Shown here in pieces: positions 20,129-22,962 of a DNA stretch of 22,962 nt. The position numbers and the translations under genes are program-made. Origin of the DNA: Pelargonium cotyledonis (lineage: Eukaryota > Streptophyta > Magnoliopsida > Geraniales > Geraniaceae); assembly GCA_036897625.1 (NCBI GenBank), contig JAYMTA010000926.1:1-22962 (forward strand). The letters run 5' to 3'. The first letter of the stretch is position 1. Each line of letters starts with the position of its first letter. Below the pieces are notes generated by a model, which saw only the letters and a program-made list of their open reading frames with translations, had not been told where the DNA came from and made no database searches.

Positions 20129-20467
20129 TTAATTCAATGAATCCTGTATTACAATGTCGATAGTAATGGGTGGACCAGCGATACCATTCCAAACATCCCT
20201 GCTTCTTATCTCAACAGAAGACTTAGCTAGTACATGAGCTACCCGATTACTTTCCCGATGCACAAATTTAAATTGCACACAATTAAACTTAACCGCATAA
20301 GACATAATGTATGAATAAATAAGACTCAGTGCATTAGGATACTCCTACCCTCAGGCCTTGATTGCATCTATAACCATTTTTGCATTCGATTCTATAATCA
20401 CATAGCCCTATCCTTTGAGCATCGTCCAAGAGAGCGCTTCACGAATTGTCAATGCTTCAACAAGTTT
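20129..20467 (-). pseudogene. LINE ORF2 RNase H domain, remnant 2
   Basis: The minus-strand frame reads EALTIREALSW, then GYVIIESNAKMVIDAIKA, then FNCVQFKFVHRESNRVAHVL, and ends DSLN with TAA at 20131-20129. This is the RNase H module (RVT_3 type) of plant LINEs: the aspartate-region segment VIIES and the HRESNRVAH segment. Three in-frame stops (after MLKG, after AIKA and one codon later) break it, but there is no frameshift. Minus-strand A-rich sequence follows. It is a dead 5'-truncated copy. Confidence 0.8.
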
Positions 20468-20543
20468 TTCAATTTTGTTATCGTTTGATTTAATTTAATA
20501 AAATATTAGTTTTCATTCCATAAATAAACGAGTAGAATAAAAT

Positions 20544-21849
20544 GGATATTGCAGATGACACCCCTAAACTAAACACTTTCTGCTGGTTGCACCCCTGAAG
20601 TATTTTTTGTAACGTTCAACTACTGTAAACTATGCAGCCTAGTGTATTTTCAGAACGCCGTTAGTTGCATGCCAAATGACCAAATTACCCCAATTTTTCA
20701 TTTTCTTTATTAATATAAATAATAAAAAAAATTTAAAAAAAGAACGAAGCTTCGTCTTCGTCAGAAATGGATAAACCCACCACAGACCGCCGGAAACGGA
20801 GCTTCGTCTCACCGTAGTCTTCGTCTCGCCGGAGGTTGATTTGATAGAGGCTGGGCTTGTCGCCGCTGGAGAACCCAGTACCGCCGCCCAGCACCTCCGC
20901 TACTTATAGATCTGGCACGGAGGTCATCTTCGTTTCCTGCGATGTGGCACGGAGGTCGTTATCGTCTCCGTCGATCATGGTTACGCCGCCACCGTGGAGC
21001 CACCGTCGAATCTTTGTCGTCGTGAACATATATGTCGAACTCCAGTGATGCGTGATGGGAGGTGAGGTGGAGGCGATTTGCGAAGTTTCTCGCTGAAGAT
21101 TGAACTAGATTTGGGCTTAGGTTGTTTGGTGGTCGAGTCCAGCATTGGTGTCGTCTTCATCTTCACCGGCGATGACAGAAACATCACGTTCTCTTGCTCT
21201 CCGTTCACCGCAGGCGGTGATGCGGCCCTGGGCTTGCCGACTTCGAGATCCGGCTTCGAGAACCGGTAGATCTGAACCAGATCTGGGCATAGATCGTACG
21301 AGATCTGGATGGCGAGGTCGTCGATGGCTCCAGGTTGAGGTTGTAAGAAATCTGGGCTTCAATTTTTTGAACTAGATTTGTATTTTGTGATTGTATAATA
21401 GTTTGTATTTTGTGATTCTTTCAATTTCATAACGAAATCTTTGAAATGTTCATGAAAATTTTGAAATTATAAATTTGTTTGATCTAGTTTTTTTCTAAAA
21501 ATTGATTGTATAAATTTAATTTAATTTTAGATTTGATTTGATTTGAGACAAAAGTACGAACTTTCTGACAAAGTTTCAAATTTTTCGGTGAAAATTTGAA
21601 GTTTTCGGTGAACTTTTATATACTTGTTCATGAACAATGAAGTAGAATAGTAAATTTATCATTTTGAAATTTTTGGAAGTCATGTGCAGTGCACATGATG
21701 AGAGATTGTCAATTTCTGTTAGAGTTAACTAACGAACACTTGGCTGCATAGTTTAAAATAGTCAAAAGTTACAAAAAAAAAAAAAAAATACTTCAAAGGT
21801 GCAACCATCAAAATGTGTTTAGTCTAGGGGTGTTATTTGCAATTTCTCC
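20544..21849. mobile_element. MULE-like non-autonomous element with long TIRs
   Basis: 1306 bp with ~150-bp terminal inverted repeats. The left end has TGACACCCCTAAACTAAACA, then GGTTGCACCCCTGAAGTATT, then AAACTATGCAGCCTAGTGT. The right end, reverse complemented, has TAACACCCCTAGACTAAACA, GGTTGCACCTTTGAAGTATT and AAACTATGCAGCCAAGTGT. Imperfect direct repeats flank it: TAGAATAAAAT (20533-20543) and TGGAATAAATT (21850-21860), 9 of 11 identical, close to the 9-11 bp expected of Mutator-like elements. The interior (about 20740-21360) is much GC-richer than its surroundings and encodes no recognisable transposase. It may be captured host sequence (Pack-MULE type) or element-specific filler. Confidence 0.65.
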
Positions 21850-21860
21850 TGGAATAAATT

Positions 21861-22114
21861 ATCACTAAAATTGAAATGTTACGTGTAAATGCTTTAATTT
21901 GTCATAATTTGTCATAAACCAACCAGCAGAATTGTGAAAGAACGTATAAATCGACAGGCCGGACTCTCGGTTAATGTGACTTTTGGTTTTCACATCCTCT
22001 TTAAGACTAAAAATCACACCCATATTTTTTCATTTACTTTCCAAATTTCGCACACATTCTTTCTCGGTATCCAAACAAACAAAGTGTGAGGGAAAATCAA
22101 TCACTTATCCTGCT
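21861..22114. other. AT-rich intergenic DNA
   Basis: No gene or repeat boundary is seen. Confidence 0.4.
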
Positions 22115-22168
22115 CTTAATGGCTTTACATTTTTGTAATTCGTTTTGCTTAATGGCTTTACATTTTTG
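22115..22168. repeat. 33-bp tandem duplication
   Basis: CTTAATGGCTTTACATTTTTG occurs at 22115-22135 and 22148-22168 in direct orientation. A 19-base T-run follows at 22171-22189. Confidence 0.85.
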
Positions 22169-22331
22169 GCTTTTTTTTTTTTTTTTTTTGGGTAAATGTT
22201 TGCAGTAGACATGGAGAAACAGATTGTATTTCGCAGTTGTACAACTAAGAAAGAGGTTGTTGTTTCAAGTAATAAGAGTATTTGGTTTCCAGAGTGAAGA
22301 CGTTTACTCTTAAGATTGAACACAAAGTTGA

Positions 22332-22466
22332 AGTAACTCTTCGAAGGGTCAGTTTTGCAGGAAGCGGCTCAAGGAAGAATATAAGCAATTGCAACAGCAG
22401 CAATGGCTACATGATCAACAAGGGTTACAACAACAAAGGCAACAAGAAATATTTTTAAGTAGATGA
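22332..22466 (+). pseudogene. Gln-rich coding-like fragment
   Basis: An open frame without ATG reads SNSSKGQFCRKRLKEEY then KQLQQQQWLHDQQGLQQQ and RQQEIFLSR before a TGA at 22464-22466. A plausible splice acceptor (TTTTGCAG, ending 22360) lies at its start, so 22361-22466 could be a terminal exon. Upstream, an ATG at 22210 opens a 28-codon frame (MEKQIVFRSCTTKKEVVVSS and on) that could be a partner exon, but I could not join them convincingly. The family is not recognised. Confidence 0.3.
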
Positions 22467-22962
22467 TTCACCTAAATGCATGGTTGAACCACACATTTGG
22501 TGGTACCTTGCGCTTTCCTATCTACTCTTTATTTGACTCTACCAACTGAACTAAAAGCTCAAAATTATATATATTCTAACATGCCTTTTCACGTGCAAGC
22601 CAGTTATGACTTTGTAAGTGGAATAAAGAGAGGGAGCCCAAGTAGGCTTGAAGAATATGAGAAGATTTGTATATAAGACCAAGAAGTAAAGAAGTCTACA
22701 AATCATAGAGAGAATAGATAAAGAATTTAATTATACAAATTTTGGGTGTCAAGAATTGTACCTGTGAATTATTATAACATACTAGCATATATACCCGTGC
22801 GTTGCACGCGACTACAAATAATTTGTAACAACAAAAATACGTCTAACTACTGCTCACTCTTCATTCTTCACGTTTTCGATCGACGAAAATTCAAGCAATC
22901 TTAAAGATCAAGAGAATAAGACTATATATAATGTGAGAAAAATGATATGAAAATTATGATTA
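22467..22962. other. Intergenic DNA with a hairpin-bearing repeat end
   Basis: No gene. At 22785-22808 the sequence ATACCCGTGCGTTGCACG includes the perfect hairpin CGTGC-GTT-GCACG (22796-22808). Sequences of the type ACCCGTGC-N-GCACG recur at the edges of dispersed non-coding repeats in many plant genomes. The element would continue past the window end. Confidence 0.4.

Noticed and set aside
20857..21375. Several overlapping ORFs inside the MULE-like element
   Set aside because: They are short, lie in competing frames on both strands of GC-rich sequence, and show no domain. Long frames are expected there by composition alone.
1..22962. tRNA, rRNA, CRISPR or microRNA precursor
   Set aside because: No B-box like GGTTCGAATCC with matching A-box, no regularly spaced repeats with unique spacers, and none of the common conserved plant microRNA sequences I checked by eye were present. 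A full search was not possible by hand.

Overview
This window is nuclear DNA from a flowering plant, most likely a eudicot. It is AT-rich, its genes have short GT-AG introns, its intergenic DNA is full of transposable-element debris, and its two intact genes closely match plant-specific families. I could not name the species from sequence alone. I see no bacterial, organellar or viral segment, no CRISPR array and no recognisable tRNA or rRNA gene.

Layout. Positions 1-2440 are AT-rich intergenic DNA with two GC-richer repeat-like patches and a clear Stowaway-type MITE (1836-2041). A promoter-like stretch with W-box, G-box/ABRE and DRE cores and a TATA-like site leads into a complete 14-exon CIPK21-type kinase gene on the plus strand (3091-5816). 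Positions 7711-8790 hold at least four related copies of one short inverted-repeat element. A complete 10-exon alpha/beta-hydrolase (putative serine esterase, DUF676 type) lies on the minus strand (15470-9136), tail to tail with the kinase. Its introns carry a Copia-type LTR with a primer-binding site, a Z-DNA-prone dinucleotide tract and a telobox pair. From 15.6 kb to the end I find no convincing intact gene. That part holds an LTR-like block with 58-bp tandem repeats and a TATA box (about 16.1-17.1 kb), two LINE ORF2 RNase H remnants (19.2-19.4 and 20.1-20.5 kb), a 1.3-kb MULE-like element with long terminal inverted repeats and a GC-rich interior (20544-21849), and a Gln-rich coding-like fragment (about 22.3-22.5 kb).

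How the genes work. The kinase is a SnRK3/CIPK calcium-signalling effector that is expected to be activated by a CBL calcium sensor through its NAF motif. Its promoter carries stress-type cores, which fits the known osmotic and salt role of CIPK21. The esterase is a probable lipid or ester hydrolase with a possible organelle-targeting N-terminus. Nothing in the sequence links the two genes functionally. No single previously undescribed system is evident. The most notable items are the N-terminal extension plus uORF of the kinase, its alternative 3' end, the uORF that overlaps the esterase start, the local MITE family, and the MULE-like element with its GC-rich payload.
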